A stretch of 64,000 bases of DNA from positions 124,001 through 188,000 of the forward strand of contig NZ_BMMP01000001.1 of assembly GCF_014645895.1 (NCBI RefSeq). The letters are read 5' to 3'. Below, in pieces: positions 49,330 through 57,356 of the stretch. Position 1 is the first letter of the stretch; each line of letters begins with the position of its first letter. Both the position numbers and the translations under genes were made by a program. Under the pieces are notes generated by a model. That model did no database searches. It was not told the DNA's origin and saw only the letters and a list, made by a program, of their open reading frames with translations. The stretch is from Streptomyces daqingensis (lineage in GTDB: Bacteria > Actinomycetota > Actinomycetes > Streptomycetales > Streptomycetaceae).

Positions 49330-49432
49330 GAGGACAGTCTCTCAGCCGCGAGGACCGCCCCGGACCCCGAGATCTCCCTGAATCGGGCTGCAGGCATGGC
49401 TTCTCACCTGCTGCTCGTAGCAGACTGGAGGC

Positions 49433-49948
49433 ATGCTCACCACGACCGTCTGCGCCGCGCTCTCGGCGGCCGGCCTGGCCGTCGCCTTCCTGACGGCCTT
49501 CCGGCGGCGTTTCGCCGCCGCCACCCGCATCGCCGCGATCGCGCTGGTGCCGATCGGACTGGCGATGGCCGGTCTCGTCGGCCTGGGCGGGAAGATCGTC
49601 AGGGCGGTCGGCAGCTGGGCGGCGGACCTCGTGCTGAACCCCACGGTCTGGGCCGGCTTCGCGGTGCTGGCGGTCGCCTTCGTGCTGTATGTCATCGGGC
49701 GCGTGGCCGGGCGCAACAGCCCCAGCCGCAAGGAGCGCCGGGCCGCGGCCCGTGCGGAGAGGTCCCAGGCGGCTGCCTCCGGCACCGCGGGCGCGCCCGC
49801 CCTCGGGGGCCCGCCGGCGTCCACGGCCGGCAGGACGGGCACGGGCAGCGGCCGTGAGCCCGCCGCTCAGGGGAAGAAGCCCGGCTCCGACGCCGGAGGG
49901 GAAGACTTCTCCGATATCGAGGCGATCCTCAAGAAGCACGGAATCTGA
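49433..49948 (+). CDS. membrane protein of unknown function with DIEAILKKHGI tail
   Basis: A 171-residue protein with three hydrophobic segments: about 5-21 (VCAALSAAGLAVAFLTA), 32-52 (RIAAIALVPIGLAMAGLVGLGG) and 66-88 (NPTVWAGFAVLAVAFVLYVIG). A basic stretch follows (RNSPSRKERRAAARAERSQA), then a low-complexity Gly/Ala region and the conserved-looking tail DFSDIEAILKKHGI. I do not recognise the family. A similar DIEAIL(x)2HG tail occurs in the small gene at 50216. Confidence 0.72.
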   Translation: MLTTTVCAALSAAGLAVAFLTAFRRRFAAATRIAAIALVPIGLAMAGLVGLGGKIVRAVGSWAADLVLNPTVWAGFAVLAVAFVLYVIGRVAGRNSPSRKERRAAARAERSQAAASGTAGAPALGGPPASTAGRTGTGSGREPAAQGKKPGSDAGGEDFSDIEAILKKHGI

Positions 49949-50215
49949 CCTCCTCGACCTGTTCACGAGCTGGGCTTCCGCTCCGGCCGGCGAGGCCGGG
50001 GCTCCGGTCACCGATCACGCGGTCGATCTTGCATCCGTCTACGGCGGCGGAGCCCTCGGAGCCCGTTGCGTAGGGCGTTCGGTGAGTCAAGGACGCGTAT
50101 CCGGCGGCAAGGTGGCGGGCCGGGTACGGAACCGCCGACGAAGCCACACTTCCGGAAGCCGTGGTCAGAGCCCGGCCGCGGGCACCGCCGGCGGTTCGGG
50201 GGGCGACGGCCGGGG

Positions 50216-50590
50216 ATGCGCAGGAAAAGCGTCGTGGATGAGACACTGACGCAGCCCCCGAGAGAGGCCGCGGCAGCTACCCACGCCGCAGGATCTCCCG
50301 GGGCGGGTTCATGGGAGACGCCCGGACGACGAGGCCCTCCCATCGACCCGGAGACACCCTGGCAACACCCGACGCCAGGGGCACGGTTCCCGAACCTGGG
50401 TGAAACGGCCCGTAGAGACCCAGGTCGACGCCCTGACGTCAGGCTTCTCGATATCGAGGCGATCCTCGAGGAGCACGGGCTCCGACACCCCGCCCCCACG
50501 CTGCACGTACGCAAGACCGGCCGCCTGTACCACGTCTGCCGCACGAGTATCGGAAGTCTCGGCAACTCCACCGTCACGTGGGCGTGTTGA
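50216..50590 (+). CDS. possible small gene with DIEAILEEHG motif
   Basis: An open frame of 124 residues from ATG 50216 (frame open from 50066) with good third-position G/C bias in its last 50 codons: LLDIEAILEEHGLRHPAPTL then VRKTGRLYHVCRTSIGSLG. The motif repeats the tail of the upstream membrane protein. Start uncertain; no ribosome site. It could be a real gene, or a decayed copy of the upstream gene. The stretch 49949-50080 also has a patch of coding bias in another frame (DLLDLFTSWASAPAGEAG). Confidence 0.35.
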   Translation: MRRKSVVDETLTQPPREAAAATHAAGSPGAGSWETPGRRGPPIDPETPWQHPTPGARFPNLGETARRDPGRRPDVRLLDIEAILEEHGLRHPAPTLHVRKTGRLYHVCRTSIGSLGNSTVTWAC

Positions 50591-50630
50591 CCTTCATCAG
50601 GGTTGCCGGCTGCGTCATCATCACCGCGAG

Positions 50631-50867
50631 ATGGACATGACGCCGAATTTCCCGGCCGAGCTCGAAGAGCCGCCCTCCGCGCCCGCCGCGACCGCCCCTG
50701 CCGTCCCCGTCCTGCACGACTTCCAGGACCACCAGCGCGAACTGACGCAGCTGGCCGAGGCGAAAGGCTGCCTCTACGCGATCTCCCAGCCGCCGCTGAT
50801 GCTTTTCCTGGCGGTGATCGCTCTGCTCCTGGCCGTCACCGGGGTCTACGACCTCTTCCTGCTGTGA
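50631..50867 (+). CDS. small single-pass membrane protein
   Basis: A 78-residue protein with one C-terminal helix (about 57-76, LMLFLAVIALLLAVTGVYDL) after an acidic, Pro-rich N-terminus (MDMTPNFPAELEEPPSAP) and a middle LHDFQDHQRELTQLAEAKGCLYA. It has no signal peptide, so it is probably tail-anchored. ATG 50631 or 50637 could be the start; ribosome site GCGAG is weak. Unknown family. Confidence 0.6.
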   Translation: MDMTPNFPAELEEPPSAPAATAPAVPVLHDFQDHQRELTQLAEAKGCLYAISQPPLMLFLAVIALLLAVTGVYDLFLL

Positions 50868-50898
50868 GCGGGCCGCGTACGGACCGCGACGCGACAGC

Positions 50899-51468
50899 TC
50901 AGTTGCGAGCGGTCTGCGCGGACTCCCGCTGCCGTGCGCGGTAGGCGGCCACGTGCAGCCTGTTGCCGCACGTACGGCTGTCGCAGTACCGCCGCGAGCG
51001 GTTGCGGGAGAGGTCGATGAAGGCCCGCCCACAGCCTGGCGCGGCGCATCTGCGCAGCCTGTCGCGCTCCCCGGCGACGATGATGAAGGCGAGGGCCATC
51101 CCGCCGTCGGCGGCGAGGTGGTCCGCGGCGGAGGCACCCGGCGCGAAGTAGTGCACGTGCCAGTCGTAGCCGTCGTGGTCGGTCAGCTGCGGCGTGGTGC
51201 CGGCCTCGGCCACCAGCGCGTTGACCAGCTCCGCAGCCGTACGGGCCTCCTCGGCGGCGAAGACCTTCGCGAACCGCTCCCGCACGGAGCGCACCGCCTC
51301 CAGGTCGCGCTCCGTGAGCGTTCCCAGCCCGCTGAGGCTGTGGCTCTCGACGTAGGCCGTGAGATCGCCCACGGAGACGAGCTGGTCGGGCCGGTCGCCC
51401 TCAGCGGCGGTGTTGATCAGATCGACCACGTCGTCGAGGGCGCACCGGGTGTCGTGGTTGATCTGCAC
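50899..51468 (-). CDS. CGNR zinc-finger domain protein (transcription regulator-like)
   Basis: A 189-residue protein of the ABATE/CGNR family. The C-terminal zinc finger is CAAPGCGRAF, then YCDSRTCGNRLHVAAYR, with CGNR at the start of the last helix. The N-terminal part is helical and includes an EAVRSVRERFAKVFAAEEARTAAEL stretch cut by position about 62-86. These proteins bind DNA as stress or metabolic regulators. GTG 51468 with GAGGAG upstream is preferred. It lies downstream of ssgB, separated by a strong hairpin. Confidence 0.87.
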   Translation of the reverse strand: MQINHDTRCALDDVVDLINTAAEGDRPDQLVSVGDLTAYVESHSLSGLGTLTERDLEAVRSVRERFAKVFAAEEARTAAELVNALVAEAGTTPQLTDHDGYDWHVHYFAPGASAADHLAADGGMALAFIIVAGERDRLRRCAAPGCGRAFIDLSRNRSRRYCDSRTCGNRLHVAAYRARQRESAQTARN

Positions 51469-51531
51469 GGGTCGCTCCTCGGGTTCTGCCCTGCGGTTCC
51501 GGTGGGCAGAGACTAGCGCCTGCACGGCACG

Positions 51532-51594
51532 ACGACGCCGCCATCGCCGAGGCCTCCCGGTTGTGCTGGGAGGTCCCGGCGGTGACGGCGTCGT
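51532..51594. terminator. large imperfect hairpin downstream of ssgB
   Basis: Arms 51532-51558 and 51568-51594 match at 23 of 27 positions, with the rest largely G-U wobbles, around a 9-base loop. It is 72 bases after the ssgB stop and 64 bases before the CGNR start, so it is a likely terminator between them. Confidence 0.65.
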
Positions 51595-51666
51595 ACGTGC
51601 CGATCACGGCCGAGGGAGGCGCAGCCGTCGCCCCGAGTCGGACGGCTGCGCGGACAGGTGGGCGGC

Positions 51667-52080
51667 TCAGCTCTCCGCGAGGATGTGGGAGAGCTCTGTG
51701 TCGAGGTCGAAGTGGCGGTGCTCGGTGCCGGGCGGCACGGCCGCGTCGGTTCGCTTGAGGAAGGACTCCAGGGCCCGCGCCGGGGCCTCGAGCAGAGCCT
51801 CGCCCTCAGGACTGCTGAGAGCGATGCAGACCACGCCCTGGCCGTGACTCCTCGACGGCCATACACGGACGTCACCGGTGCCTGTGGGGCGGTGCAGCCC
51901 CTCGGCGAGGAGATCGCGGGCGAAGACCCACTCGACGGTCTCCTCGGCGCCGGTGTGGAAGGTGGCGTGGACGGCGTAGGGATCGGCCGTGTCGTACCGC
52001 AGCCCCGCGGGTACCGGCAGTGATGACTCGCTCGAAACAACGAGGCGCAGGTGCAGCTCGCAGCTGACCGTGGTGTTCAT
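51667..52080 (-). CDS. ssgB: sporulation and cell-division protein SsgB
   Basis: A 137-residue SALP-family protein. MNTTVSCELHLRLVVSSES at the start, AEETVEWVFARDLLAEGL and VWPSRSHGQGVVCIALSSPEG are characteristic, and length equals known SsgB. In Streptomyces, SsgB recruits FtsZ to future septa during sporulation in aerial hyphae, with SsgA. ATG 52080 is fixed by the conserved N-terminus. It is divergent from the TIGR02611-like gene across about 190 bases. Confidence 0.97.
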   Translation of the reverse strand: MNTTVSCELHLRLVVSSESSLPVPAGLRYDTADPYAVHATFHTGAEETVEWVFARDLLAEGLHRPTGTGDVRVWPSRSHGQGVVCIALSSPEGEALLEAPARALESFLKRTDAAVPPGTEHRHFDLDTELSHILAES

Positions 52081-52270
52081 AAGCGCCAGGGCCTTTCGCT
52101 CAGTGTGCGCTCGGGGGTTCGCACGTCGGCGAAATCGACATGCCACGTACTCGTCGGTTGTAAACCCCTCTGACCGTTTTGCCAGTAATGCAGCCCTTGA
52201 TATGGCCTGTCGCCTTTCTGGGCTGTACGGCTATTCCGGTGACCCCCGGCGCGTCGGTTAGGTTGGCACC

Positions 52271-52591
52271 ATGTGCGCAGAGCGTGACGAGAAGCCTTTG
52301 GGGTCTCGTGCCCCGAGGTTCATCAAGGCATCGCGGCCTCTCCACCTCAGCTGGCGCGTGGTGATCTTCGTGCTCGGGCTGGCGGTCGTGGGCGGCGGCA
52401 TCGTGCTGCTTCCGCTGCCGGGTCCGGGCTGGCTGATCATCTTCGCGGGCATCGGTCTGTGGGCCACCGAGTTCTCCTGGGCGCAGCGCGTGCTGCGCTG
52501 GACGAAGCGCCAGGTGAGGGAGTGGTCGCACTGGTGGAAGGTCCGCCGCGAGGAACGGAGGCAGCTCAAGCGGGAGGCCGGGCGGCGGTGA
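52271..52591 (+). CDS. TIGR02611-family (PGPGW) membrane protein
   Basis: A 106-residue protein with one or two membrane segments (about 28-45 and 51-70) separated by LPLPGPGWLIIFAG, the family's PGPGW motif. A basic, Trp/Arg-rich C-terminus (KRQVREWSHWWKVRREERRQL) follows. The function is unknown; the family is small and actinobacterial. The ATG at 52271 is used. A tRNA-Val follows after 63 bases. Confidence 0.9.
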   Translation: MCAERDEKPLGSRAPRFIKASRPLHLSWRVVIFVLGLAVVGGGIVLLPLPGPGWLIIFAGIGLWATEFSWAQRVLRWTKRQVREWSHWWKVRREERRQLKREAGRR

Positions 52592-52654
52592 CGGTCCGCT
52601 CCGCCGCCCGGGTCATCGGCACCCGCTGACATGCGGTAATCTTGTGCGCGCAGC

Positions 52655-52726
52655 GGGCGATTAGCTCAGCGGAAGAGCGCTTCGTTCACACCGAAGAGGT
52701 CACTGGTTCGAACCCAGTATCGCCCA
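52655..52726 (+). tRNA. tRNA-Val(CAC), copy 1
   Basis: Acceptor GGGCGAT/ATCGCCC with discriminator A, loop TTCACAC giving anticodon CAC, and T-arm ACTGG-TTCGAAC-CCAGT. Its coding region and short flanks are repeated exactly at 53536-53611. A TAATCT -10-like box is at 52637-52642. Confidence 0.97.
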
Positions 52727-52742
52727 CTTCCCGCGGATCATG

Positions 52743-52778
52743 CCGGGGTGCGAGCCGAAAGGCAGCACCCCGGTTTTT
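52743..52778 (+). terminator. terminator of tRNA-Val(CAC) copy 1
   Basis: A 9-bp stem (52743-52751 with 52765-52773) with an inner GCC-GAAA-GGC loop, then TTTTT. This is a textbook intrinsic terminator, rare in this GC-rich window. Confidence 0.93.
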
Positions 52779-53022
52779 CGTATGCGCATACCTTCGGCCG
52801 TGCCGCATTCCGTCGGCAGGTCCTCTTCCGTTTTCCCGAGGTCTCCCCGTGGACGGAATTCGCCCCGGGCGGCGAGAACTTGGGAATGGTCTCCGTGCCG
52901 AATGGGCGAACCGGCGGTGTGCGGCGGAAATTGGGGAGGGGGCTCGTGATGGGGCCGCCGGATCTGCCGCCGCGAGCGGGGGAGTGGGTTGCGGACCCGG
53001 AATGCGGGGGACTGGAGCGCCC

Positions 53023-53505
53023 ATGGACTCGAAGCTGTACAGGTTCCGGTTCCGGAGCGTGTGGCGCCTTTCCGCACCGCCTGAGCGGGTCTTCGCGGTG
53101 CTCGAACGAGGTGAGGAGTACCCCGCGTGGTGGCCGCAGGTGAAGGAGGTCCACGACTCGGAGGGCGGGCCGGACGAGGAGGGGAGAGCGCGTATCCGCT
53201 CGTTCCTCCCGTACGACCTGTGGATCACGGGCCGGGGGACGCGGCGCGATCCGGTTGCCGGGGTCCTGGAGATGGAGATCGGCGGCGATCTGGCGGGCTG
53301 GGCGCGCTGGACGGTCGGACGCTCCTCCGTCGGACGGGGTGGGAGCACCGCCGTCTACGAGCAGCAAGTGGAGGTGCGGAGGCCGCTGCTGAGGCTGCTG
53401 ACGCCGCTGGGGCGCCCCCTTCTCCGGGCCAACCACGCGTGGATGATGCGGGCCGGCCGGCGGGGCCTGCAGCGGCGGCTGGGAAGGGGTTTGGATGATG
53501 GCTGA
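53023..53505 (+). CDS. SRPBCC-family (polyketide cyclase/Bet v1-like) protein
   Basis: A 160-residue helix-grip fold protein: RFRSVWRLSAPPERVFAVLERGEEYPAWWPQVKEVH (cut by position 8-43) then YDLWITGRGTRRDPVAGVLEMEIGGDLAGW. Typical of START-like proteins that bind lipids or polyketides. It sits between two identical tRNA-Val genes. GGAG lies six bases before ATG 53023. Its stop codon is inside the promoter region of the second tRNA. Confidence 0.85.
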   Translation: MDSKLYRFRFRSVWRLSAPPERVFAVLERGEEYPAWWPQVKEVHDSEGGPDEEGRARIRSFLPYDLWITGRGTRRDPVAGVLEMEIGGDLAGWARWTVGRSSVGRGGSTAVYEQQVEVRRPLLRLLTPLGRPLLRANHAWMMRAGRRGLQRRLGRGLDDG

Positions 53506-53520
53506 GCGGCACTGTATGGT
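53491..53520 (+). promoter_or_regulatory. candidate promoter of tRNA-Val(CAC) copy 2
   Basis: TTGGAT (53491-53496), an 18-base spacer and TATGGT (53515-53520) lie 19 bases before the tRNA and overlap the end of the SRPBCC gene. Confidence 0.5.
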
Positions 53521-53538
53521 TCTGCCCGTGCCGCGAGC

Positions 53539-53610
53539 GGGCGATTAGCTCAGCGGAAGAGCGCTTCGTTCACACCGAAGAGGTCACTGGTTCGAACCCA
53601 GTATCGCCCA
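53539..53610 (+). tRNA. tRNA-Val(CAC), copy 2
   Basis: Identical in sequence to copy 1 at 52655-52726, with anticodon CAC. The identity extends a few bases on each side (53536-53611). It has its own promoter and terminator. Confidence 0.97.
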
Positions 53611-53620
53611 CGTGATGCGT

Positions 53621-53652
53621 AAGGCCGGTCCGTCAACCGACGGGCCGGCCTT
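53621..53652. terminator. terminator of tRNA-Val(CAC) copy 2
   Basis: 14-bp arms, 53621-53634 and 53639-53652, with one G-U wobble and a 4-base loop. It also serves the convergent minus-strand gene. Confidence 0.82.
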
Positions 53653-53693
53653 CGCCGTTGGCAGGCGCGGCTTCGCGGGCCGTCCCGGGCCGC

Positions 53694-54398
53694 TCAACCG
53701 GCGGTCATGGGCCGCAGCGGCCACGCGGGGTAGCTCTTCGACCGCGTGCACGGCGCGAACCAGGCGGCGGAACCGCGGGCCTCGCCGGCGTACCAGACGG
53801 CCTGCAGCGCGTGCAGCACCGGAGGCGTGAGCCGTCCCAGCTGGGGAGCGTAGCGGCGGCCGAGCGCCCGTACGAGCGCCAATGTTGCGACGGCCGTGGG
53901 TCCGGGGTCGGCGAGGGGTTCCGCAAGAGGGTCGGTCTCCGGGTCGCGCTGCAGCGGGACGCCGTAGTCGGCACACAGGTCGGCAAGGCGTCGGCGGCCA
54001 CCGGTGCTGTTCAGCCGGCGATCGAGGAGCACGGGATCGACGACGCACAGGCTGCGGTGGCCGAGGTAGGCGGTCAGGGGCCGGTTCCGGTGACGTCTCA
54101 ACTCGCGGTCGAGCAGCGTCAGATCGTAGGGAGCCTGCGCGACGGCGAGCGGCCCGGCGACGGCCCCGGCGAGGTTCCTGGCGACCGCCTCCACGACGGG
54201 CCCGGCCGGTGCGCCGGGCGTGGAAGGCCAGCTGTGCACCTCGGCGTGGGCGTGCGGCGCCTCCTGCACGGCGAGCGCGGCGGCCGTCAGTGCGTCGTGT
54301 TCGGGGTCGGGACCGCCCTGCGTGCCCGCGCCGGGCAGGTCCGGCTGCCTGGCACGTACGGTCAGCGCGACGAGCGGCCCTTCGTACCACGGCGTCAT
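53694..54398 (-). CDS. DnaQ-like exonuclease-fold protein, function uncertain
   Basis: A 234-residue protein. [27 protein letters not shown] and [13 protein letters not shown], plus [14 protein letters not shown], resemble the DEDD exonuclease fold (ExoI/II/III-like motifs with Asp and Glu), but key acidic residues are not all clear to me. GGAAGTG lies upstream of ATG 54398. The frame is open to 54605, into Arg/Ser-rich residues. It is divergent from thrS. A 3'-5' exonuclease-like or degenerate enzyme role is possible. Confidence 0.65.
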   Translation of the reverse strand: MTPWYEGPLVALTVRARQPDLPGAGTQGGPDPEHDALTAAALAVQEAPHAHAEVHSWPSTPGAPAGPVVEAVARNLAGAVAGPLAVAQAPYDLTLLDRELRRHRNRPLTAYLGHRSLCVVDPVLLDRRLNSTGGRRRLADLCADYGVPLQRDPETDPLAEPLADPGPTAVATLALVRALGRRYAPQLGRLTPPVLHALQAVWYAGEARGSAAWFAPCTRSKSYPAWPLRPMTAG

Positions 54399-54630
54399 GG
54401 CACCACTTCCCGTCCGTGGGAGCGTCCTCGCAGCTGATACCGCAGAGTGGCCCGGGTCAACCCCTGCTACCGGTACCGGATCACCGGCGCGCTCCGGAGA
54501 GCGGGAAGAAGCCGGGCGGAGCGTGCGGGAGCGAGCGGAAACCGTTTCGCGGAGCGGGGCGCGGGCTCGGTACGATTCGAGCGTGCCCGGCACTCGCCGG
54601 CGCACCCCAGTTAAGAGTCAGGAGAGACCG

Positions 54631-56607
54631 GTGACCGACGTCCGTGTGATCATCCAACGCGATTCCGAGCGGGAAGAGCGCGTGGTGACTACGGGCACGA
54701 CGGCCGGCGCTCTCTTCGAGGGCGAGCGCTCCGTCATCGCCGCCCGCGTCGCCGGTCAGCTCAAGGACCTGGCGTACGAGATCGCGGAGGGCGACGAGGT
54801 CGAGCCGGTCGAGATCTCCAGCCCTGACGGGCTCGACATCCTGCGGCACTCCACCGCGCACGTCATGGCGCAGGCCGTGCAGGAGCTGTTCCCCGAGGCG
54901 AAGCTCGGCATCGGCCCGCCTGTCCGCGACGGCTTCTACTACGACTTCGACGTGGCCGAGCCTTTCACCCCGGACGATCTGAAGCTCATCGAGAAGAAGA
55001 TGCAGCAGATCCAGAAGCAGGGGCAGCGCTTTTCCCGCCGCGTCACGAACGACGAGGACGCCCGCGAGGAGCTGGCGGACGAGCCGTACAAGCTGGAGCT
55101 GATCGGGCTGAAGGGCTCCGCCGCCGAAGCCGCCGAGGGCGCCTCCGCGGAGGTCGGCGCCGGTGAGCTGACCATCTACGACAACCTGGACGCCAAGTCG
55201 GGCGAGCTGTGCTGGAAGGACCTGTGCCGCGGTCCGCACCTGCCGACGACCCGGGCCATCCCCGCGTTCAAGCTGATGCGCAGCGCCGCCGCGTACTGGC
55301 GCGGCAGCGAGAAGAACAAGCAGCTGCAGCGCATCTACGGCACCGCGTGGCCGACCAAGGACGAGCTGAAGGCGTACCTGGAGTTCCTCGCCGAGGCCGA
55401 GAAGCGCGACCACCGCAAGCTGGGCGCCGAGCTCGACCTCTTCTCCATCCCGGAGGAGCTGGGTTCGGGGCTGGCCGTCTTCCACCCCAAGGGCGGCGTC
55501 GTACGCAAGGTGATGGAGGACTACGCGCGGCGACGGCACGAGGAGTCCGGCTACGAGTTCGTCAACACCCCGCACATCTCGAAGGAGCAGCTCTTCGAGA
55601 CCTCGGGGCACCTGCCGAACTACGCGGAGGCGATGTTCCCGCCGCTGGAGTTCGACGGGCAGAACTACCGGCTGAAGGCCATGAACTGCCCGATGCACAA
55701 CCTGATCTTCAAGGCGCGGGGGCGTTCGTACCGCGAACTGCCGCTGCGGCTCTTCGAGTTCGGGACGGTCTACCGCTATGAGAAGTCGGGCGTCGTCCAC
55801 GGCCTGACCCGTGCGCGGGGGTTCACGCAGGACGACTCGCACATCTACTGCACCAAGGAGCAGATGGCGGACGAGCTCGACAACCTGCTGACCTTCGTGC
55901 TGAACCTGCTCCGCGACTACGGCCTCAACGACTTCTACCTGGAGCTGTCCACCCGCGAGGAGGGCAACTCCAAGTTCATCGGCGAGCCGGAGGAGTGGGA
56001 GGAGGCCACCCAGGCGCTGCGGGAGGCCGCCGGCAAGCAGGGCCTGGAGCTGGTGATGGACCCGGGGGGTGCCGCCTACTACGGGCCGAAGATCTCCGTG
56101 CAGGCCAAGGACGCCATCGGCCGGACCTGGCAGATGTCCACCCTCCAGGTCGACTTCCAGCAGCCCAAGCGGTTCGGCCTGGAGTACACCGCGGCCGACG
56201 GCTCGCGGCAGCAGCCGGTGATGCTGCACCGCGCGCTCTTCGGCTCCATCGAGCGCTTCTTCGCCGTCCTGCTGGAGCACTACGCGGGGGCGTTCCCGGC
56301 GTGGCTCGCCCCCGTGCAGGCGGTGGGCATCCCGATCGGCGACACGCACGTGCCGTATCTGGAGGAGTTCGCCGCAGAGGCGAAGAAGAAGGGCCTCCGC
56401 ATCGAGGTCGACTCCTCTTCGGACCGGATGCAGAAGAAGATCCGCAACGCCCAGAAGGCCAAGGTCCCCTTCATGATCATCGCGGGGGACGAGGACGTCT
56501 CGGCCGGCGCGGTCTCCTTCCGCTACCGGGACGGCTCCCAGAAGAACGGGGTGCCGCAGAACGAGGCGGTCGCGGAGCTGCTGGACGCCGTCGAGCGCCG
56601 CGCGTAG
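54631..56607 (+). CDS. thrS: threonyl-tRNA synthetase
   Basis: A 658-residue class II synthetase that charges tRNA-Thr. The N-terminal TGS domain (1-65) is followed by the editing domain ([26 protein letters not shown]). The catalytic core has motif 2 [26 protein letters not shown], cut here, zinc ligand Cys in MNCPMHN, and motif 3 [12 protein letters not shown]. The anticodon-binding domain is last ([13 protein letters not shown]). AGGAGA precedes GTG 54631. A TACGAT -10-like box is near 54571. Ended by the hairpin at 56667-56697. Confidence 0.98.
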   Translation: MTDVRVIIQRDSEREERVVTTGTTAGALFEGERSVIAARVAGQLKDLAYEIAEGDEVEPVEISSPDGLDILRHSTAHVMAQAVQELFPEAKLGIGPPVRDGFYYDFDVAEPFTPDDLKLIEKKMQQIQKQGQRFSRRVTNDEDAREELADEPYKLELIGLKGSAAEAAEGASAEVGAGELTIYDNLDAKSGELCWKDLCRGPHLPTTRAIPAFKLMRSAAAYWRGSEKNKQLQRIYGTAWPTKDELKAYLEFLAEAEKRDHRKLGAELDLFSIPEELGSGLAVFHPKGGVVRKVMEDYARRRHEESGYEFVNTPHISKEQLFETSGHLPNYAEAMFPPLEFDGQNYRLKAMNCPMHNLIFKARGRSYRELPLRLFEFGTVYRYEKSGVVHGLTRARGFTQDDSHIYCTKEQMADELDNLLTFVLNLLRDYGLNDFYLELSTREEGNSKFIGEPEEWEEATQALREAAGKQGLELVMDPGGAAYYGPKISVQAKDAIGRTWQMSTLQVDFQQPKRFGLEYTAADGSRQQPVMLHRALFGSIERFFAVLLEHYAGAFPAWLAPVQAVGIPIGDTHVPYLEEFAAEAKKKGLRIEVDSSSDRMQKKIRNAQKAKVPFMIIAGDEDVSAGAVSFRYRDGSQKNGVPQNEAVAELLDAVERRA

Positions 56608-56666
56608 GCCCGCGGCGGCGCCGCCCCGGGGCCGCCGTTCCCCGCCCCGTTCCCGACGTGCGCTGA

Positions 56667-56697
56667 GCGGGGCCCCAGGGTCACCCTGGGGCCCCGC
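56667..56697. terminator. terminator between thrS and the HIT gene
   Basis: 15-bp perfect arms, 56667-56681 and 56683-56697, with one base at the centre; in RNA it would fold with a tight loop. It lies 60 bases after the thrS stop and 32 bases before the HIT start. Confidence 0.75.
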
Positions 56698-56715
56698 GCC
56701 GTACCGCGGAAGTTC

Positions 56716-56721
56716 TATGCT
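56716..56721 (+). promoter_or_regulatory. -10 element TATGCT for the HIT gene (leaderless)
   Basis: TATGCT lies eight bases before ATG 56729, so transcription should begin at the start codon itself. It would also remove the first ATG (56717) as a start. Confidence 0.42.
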
Positions 56722-56728
56722 GGCCCGC

Positions 56729-57280
56729 ATGACGAGCGAGCCGGAACAGCAGATCGGGGTCGGAACGCCGGACGCGTTCCAGCGCCTGTGGACACCGCAC
56801 CGCATGGCCTACATCCAGGGTGAGAACAAGCCCACCGGCCCCAACGCTGAAGACGGCTGCCCCTTCTGCACCATCCCCGCCAAGAGCGACGAGGACGGCC
56901 TCGTCCTGGCCCGTGGCGAGCACGTCTACGCGGTGCTGAACCTCTACCCGTACAACGGCGGGCACCTCATGGTCGTCCCGTTCCGCCACGTCGCCGACTA
57001 CCCGGACCTGACGGCGGAGGAGACCGGTGAGCTCGCGGAGTTCACGAAGGACGCCATGAGGACGCTGCGTTCCGTGTCCGGCGCGCAGGGCTTCAACATC
57101 GGGATGAACCAGGGCTCCGTCGCGGGCGCCGGCATCGCCGCCCACCTGCACCAGCACATCGTCCCGCGGTGGGGCGGCGACACCAACTTCATGCCGGTCG
57201 TCGGACACACCAGGGTGCTGCCCCAACTCCTCGGCGAGACGCGCAGGATGCTCGCCGACGCGTGGCTCGGGAAGAGCTGA
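56729..57280 (+). CDS. HIT-domain nucleotide hydrolase/transferase
   Basis: A 183-residue HIT protein. The zinc-like CPFC is near residue 44 and the catalytic triad motif HLHQHIVPRW follows near 144-153. These hydrolyse diadenosine polyphosphates or nucleotide adducts. In Actinobacteria this gene type is adjacent to thrS and the pgsA region. ATG 56729 is preferred because ATG 56717 overlaps the -10 element; the difference is four residues. Confidence 0.93.
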   Translation: MTSEPEQQIGVGTPDAFQRLWTPHRMAYIQGENKPTGPNAEDGCPFCTIPAKSDEDGLVLARGEHVYAVLNLYPYNGGHLMVVPFRHVADYPDLTAEETGELAEFTKDAMRTLRSVSGAQGFNIGMNQGSVAGAGIAAHLHQHIVPRWGGDTNFMPVVGHTRVLPQLLGETRRMLADAWLGKS

Positions 57281-57311
57281 CCGGCCCGCGACGGGAGGCC
57301 GCCGGCACGTA

Positions 57312-57350
57312 CGCGTGTGCCCCGGACCCCGCGGGTCCGGGGCACACGCG
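57312..57350. terminator. bidirectional terminator between HIT and the membrane protein gene
   Basis: 18-bp perfect arms, 57312-57329 and 57333-57350, with a 3-base loop, just before the stop of the convergent gene. It is the longest uninterrupted terminator stem here. Confidence 0.85.
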
Positions 57351-57356
57351 CGGGCG

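Noticed and set aside
52652-53611. Integrative element bounded by tRNA repeats
   Set aside because: Only 884 bp apart with one SRPBCC gene between and no integrase or excisionase; duplication is simpler.
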